A stretch of DNA of 64,000 nt from positions 868,001 to 932,000 of the forward strand of contig NZ_JAHWXP010000001.1 in NCBI RefSeq assembly GCF_019857185.1, given 5' to 3'. The notes below the pieces were generated by a model. The model made no database searches. It saw only the letters and a list, made by a program, of their open reading frames with translations, and was not told the origin of the DNA. The translations under genes and the position numbers were made by a program. This stretch comes from Alteriqipengyuania abyssalis. Its GTDB lineage: Bacteria > Pseudomonadota > Alphaproteobacteria > Sphingomonadales > Sphingomonadaceae. The first letter of the stretch is position 1, and each line of letters begins with the position of its first letter. Of the stretch, positions 61,787-64,000 are shown piece by piece.

Positions 61787-62161
61787 GGAAAGAATTATAT
61801 TCCGCCGCCTCTTCCAACCTGGCTGAATTTGGAAAGATCTCTGTTACCGACTTTGTTCGAGATTTTTGGAAAGACATTTTCCATTTGAAATCTGCGGCGT
61901 TTTCGTTGGTGCTGCTAGAAAGCTTTCTTTTTCGATCGCGAAACGGTGGAGTGCGGTCGAAAACCGCGGAACAATAATCTCTCCTTCTGAGAGGTATGCG
62001 TATGATCGAAAAACGACAGAAGGGGCGCAACAGCGGAAATCCGCCACTACGCCCCGTCTGTTTGGAGAATGGAAAGGCCACTGTTCCTCAGTGAAAAGGA
62101 AAGAACCTTAGAAACGAAAGATCTCTGTTAAAACGAAAGATCTTTATTCCAGCTTTTCACA
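61787..62161. repeat. Tn7-like right end with an array of TnsB-type sites
   Basis: The terminus is TGTGAAAAGCTGG on the minus strand, with CACA at 62158-62161 on the plus strand. Site cores GGAAAG/CGAAAG begin at 61787, 61831, 61868, 62071, 62098, 62115 and 62134. The last three are 17-19 bases apart, the tight packing seen in Tn7 right ends. The core consensus on the plus strand is about GAAAGATC, often preceded by an A/T run. The region 61742-62161 has no gene. A GGGGCG...CGCCCC hairpin lies at 62022-62055 and may terminate the tns operon. Confidence 0.8.
62022..62055. terminator. Hairpin between tnsD and glmS
   Basis: The arms GGGGCG (62022-62027) and CGCCCC (62050-62055) enclose an inner GCGG/CCGC stem with a 4-base loop. 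It lies downstream of tnsD and downstream of the convergent glmS. No clear T run follows, so termination is only likely. Confidence 0.5.
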
Positions 62162-62184
62162 AGGCTTTGCGGTGAGCGTATAAA

Positions 62185-64000
62185 CTACTCGACCGTCACG
62201 GATTTTGCGAGGTTGCGCGGCTGGTCGACATCGGTGCCCTTCACCAGCGCCACATGATAGGCCAGCAGCTGGACCGGCACGGCATAGATCAGCGGCGCGA
62301 TCAGCGGGTGGACCTTGGGCATCTCGATCGTCGCGAGACACCCCTCGCCCGCCTCTTCCAGCCCTTCCGCGTCGGAGATCAGGACGACCTTGCCGCCGCG
62401 GGCGCGCACTTCCTGCATGTTGGACACGGTCTTTTCGAACAGCGGCCCGCTGGGAGCGATCACCACCACCGGCACATCTTCGTCGATCAGCGCGATGGGG
62501 CCGTGCTTCATCTCTCCGCTGGCATAGCCTTCGGCGTGGATATAGCTGATTTCCTTCAGCTTCAGCGCGCCTTCCAGCGCCATCGGATAATCCGCGCCGC
62601 GGCCCAGATACAGCACGTCGCGCGCCGGGGCGATCAGGTGCGCCATGGCTGCGATATCGTCGTCATGGTCGAGCGCGGCGTTGAGGCCGGCGGGCGCTTC
62701 CAGCAGGTGGCGCACCACCTCCTGCTCCTCCGCCCGGTCCATCGTGCCCTTGACCACCGCAAGCTTGGCCGCAAGCGCGGCGAGCACGGCCAGCTGGCAG
62801 GTGAACGCCTTGGTCGAGGCGACGCCGATTTCCGGCCCCGCGTGGATCGGCAGCAGCAGGTCCGCCTCGCGCGCCATGGTGCTGGTGGGCACGTTGACGA
62901 TCGCGGCGATGGTCTGCCCGTGCGCCTTGCAATAGCGCAGCGCGGCCAGCGTGTCGGCGGTTTCCCCGCTCTGCGAGATGAACAGCGCAAGGCCGCCCTT
63001 CTCCAGCGGCGGCTCGCGATAGCGGAACTCGCTGGCGACATCGATGTCGACCGGCACCCGCGCGAACTGTTCGATCCAGTAACGGCCCACCATCCCGGCG
63101 TAGAACGAGGTACCGCAGGCGACGATGGTCATGCGTTCGATGCTCGACAGGTCGAAATCCATCTGCGGCAGTGCCACGGTCTGGTCCGCCTGGCGGACAT
63201 AGCTGGAGAGCGTCTGGGCAACCACGGTCGGCTGCTCGAAGATCTCCTTCTGCATGAAGTGGCGGTGATTGCCCTTCTCCACCGCCGCCGCGCTCGCACC
63301 CGAGGCGACGATGTCGCGGGTGACTTCATTGCCCTCGCTGTCGAAGATCTGCGCGCCTTCGCGGGTGACGACGGTCCAGTCGCCCTCTTCCAGATAGGTG
63401 ATCCGCTGGGTCAGCGGAGCAAGTGCCAGCGCATCCGAGCCGACGAACATCTCGCCCTCGCCATAGCCGAGCACCAGCGGCGAGCCGAGCCGCGCGCCGA
63501 TGATCCGGTCGGGGTGGTCGGGGAACAGGATCGCCAGCGCAAACGCGCCGCGCAGGCGCGGCAGCACGGTGCGCATCGCGTCTTCGGGCGAGGCCCCGCG
63601 CTCCACCTCGCGGCTGACCAGCAGGGCGACGACTTCGCTGTCGGTCTCGCTCTCGACCGAATAGCCATCGGCCTGCAATTCGTCGCGCAGCGAGCGGAAA
63701 TTCTCGATGATGCCGTTATGGACCAGCGCAGCGGCCTTGCCCGCGTGCGGGTGGGCATTGGCCGCGGTCGGCGCGCCGTGGGTCGCCCAGCGTGTGTGGG
63801 CGATACCGATAGTGCCGGGTGCAGGCTCCTGTGCCAGCACCTCGACCAGATTGCCCAGCTTGCCCTGCGCGCGGCGGCGGATCATCCGGGTGCCATCGCC
63901 GGTATCGTCCAGCGTGCACACGCCGGAGGAATCATAGCCGCGATATTCCATGCGCCGGAGGCCATCGACCAGCCGGTCGACCACCGATTCACCGCTGACG
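62185..64000 (-). CDS. glmS: Glutamine-fructose-6-phosphate aminotransferase (5' end outside window)
   Basis: GlmS makes glucosamine-6-phosphate for peptidoglycan and LPS. The C-terminal 600 or so residues are in the window. The catalytic Cys2 start is missing because the gene runs past base 64000. Visible are RLVDGLRRMEYRGYDSSGV, HTRWATHGAPTAANAHPH and the isomerase-domain motifs ACGTSFYAGMVGRYWIE and SGETADTLAALRYCK (in parts). It ends with RNLAKSVTVE, the peptide whose codons form the Tn7 TnsD recognition region. Its stop is 23 bases from the transposon terminus. Confidence 0.96.
   Translation of the reverse strand, partial: VSGESVVDRLVDGLRRMEYRGYDSSGVCTLDDTGDGTRMIRRRAQGKLGNLVEVLAQEPAPGTIGIAHTRWATHGAPTAANAHPHAGKAAALVHNGIIENFRSLRDELQADGYSVESETDSEVVALLVSREVERGASPEDAMRTVLPRLRGAFALAILFPDHPDRIIGARLGSPLVLGYGEGEMFVGSDALALAPLTQRITYLEEGDWTVVTREGAQIFDSEGNEVTRDIVASGASAAAVEKGNHRHFMQKEIFEQPTVVAQTLSSYVRQADQTVALPQMDFDLSSIERMTIVACGTSFYAGMVGRYWIEQFARVPVDIDVASEFRYREPPLEKGGLALFISQSGETADTLAALRYCKAHGQTIAAIVNVPTSTMAREADLLLPIHAGPEIGVASTKAFTCQLAVLAALAAKLAVVKGTMDRAEEQEVVRHLLEAPAGLNAALDHDDDIAAMAHLIAPARDVLYLGRGADYPMALEGALKLKEISYIHAEGYASGEMKHGPIALIDEDVPVVVIAPSGPLFEKTVSNMQEVRARGGKVVLISDAEGLEEAGEGCLATIEMPKVHPLIAPLIYAVPVQLLAYHVALVKGTDVDQPRNLAKSVTVE

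Larger units (their letters stand above)
31028..62161. mobile_element. Tn7-like transposon inserted downstream of glmS
   Basis: The element is about 31.1 kb, from TGTAAAACACTCC on the left to the complement of TGTGAAAAGCTGG on the right. The right terminus lies 23 bases beyond the glmS stop codon, the classic Tn7 attachment position. Inside are a complete tnsA-tnsB-tnsC-tnsD operon at the glmS-proximal end, a second TniQ gene at the distal end, arrays of TnsB-type binding sites in both ends, and metal-resistance and restriction-modification cargo. No perfect 5-bp target duplication is visible (31023-31027 is TGGGC; 62162-62166 is AGGCT), so the left boundary is placed by the TGT terminus and repeat match. 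Confidence 0.92.

Noticed and set aside
61351-61977. Open frame overlapping the end of tnsD and the right end
   Set aside because: It is in another frame of tnsD and continues through the binding-site array. No ribosome-binding site or domain supports it.
31028-62161. CRISPR-associated transposon (CAST), because of the second TniQ
   Set aside because: No cas gene or repeat-spacer array is visible anywhere in the element.

Overview
The window is high-GC chromosomal DNA, most likely from a sphingomonad-type alphaproteobacterium (Sphingomonadales, probably Erythrobacteraceae). This is inferred from gene content and order (hisG-hisD-nusB; infA-maf-RNase E/G-like-yacG-tRNA-Phe; large TonB-dependent receptors; an S9 peptidase), not from a marker-gene comparison.

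Bases 1-31006 are core chromosome. In order: hisG, hisD and nusB (overlapping); a small Sel1-repeat protein; thiL; the proton pyrophosphatase hppA; a secreted S9 peptidase; an acyltransferase / cupin / acyltransferase operon; tesB; an EcsC protein; a lipoprotein class C-like serine hydrolase; uvrC; a TonB-dependent receptor with an unusual cysteine-containing insert; infA, maf, a reduced RNase E/G-like protein, yacG and tRNA-Phe; wrbA; a small operon with its own winged-helix regulator and a palindromic promoter element; a CPA1 antiporter; purC, purS and purQ; and a membrane PAS-GGDEF-EAL protein. glmS follows on the far side of the island, at 62185-64000, and runs off the window.

Bases 31028-62161 are a complete-looking Tn7-like transposon inserted 23 bp downstream of the glmS stop codon. 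It has TGT...ACA termini and arrays of similar putative TnsB-binding sites in both ends. A tightly overlapping tnsA-tnsB-tnsC-tnsD operon (55350-61741) has intact catalytic residues. A second, shorter TniQ-family gene lies at the opposite (left) end. There is no TnsE-like gene and no cas gene. No perfect 5-bp target duplication is visible.

The cargo, from left to right, is: (i) a putative defence module of a GHKL ATPase fused to a PD-(D/E)XK nuclease, a DNA cytosine methyltransferase and a small divergent gene; (ii) a MerR-controlled cation exporter plus DUF3703 gene with a perfect operator; (iii) a czcCBA efflux system with a small metal-binding secreted protein, a SpoIIAA-like protein and two CDF exporters; (iv) a copper module with copA, copB, CsoR, DUF411, a glutaredoxin-MauE fusion and DUF305, with two CsoR-type boxes; (v) an ArsR regulator; (vi) a four-gene accessory module of largely unknown function (Xre/ParS-like small protein, DEDDh exonuclease and two unrecognised proteins) lying in the same direction just upstream of the transposition genes, followed by two palindromes and a coiled-coil/winged-helix gene that may regulate tns.

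The strongest candidates for something undescribed are the two-TniQ architecture of the element and the accessory module next to tnsABCD. The ATPase-nuclease/methyltransferase pair resembles the restriction-modification-linked MutL/MORC-like systems but is unusually compact.
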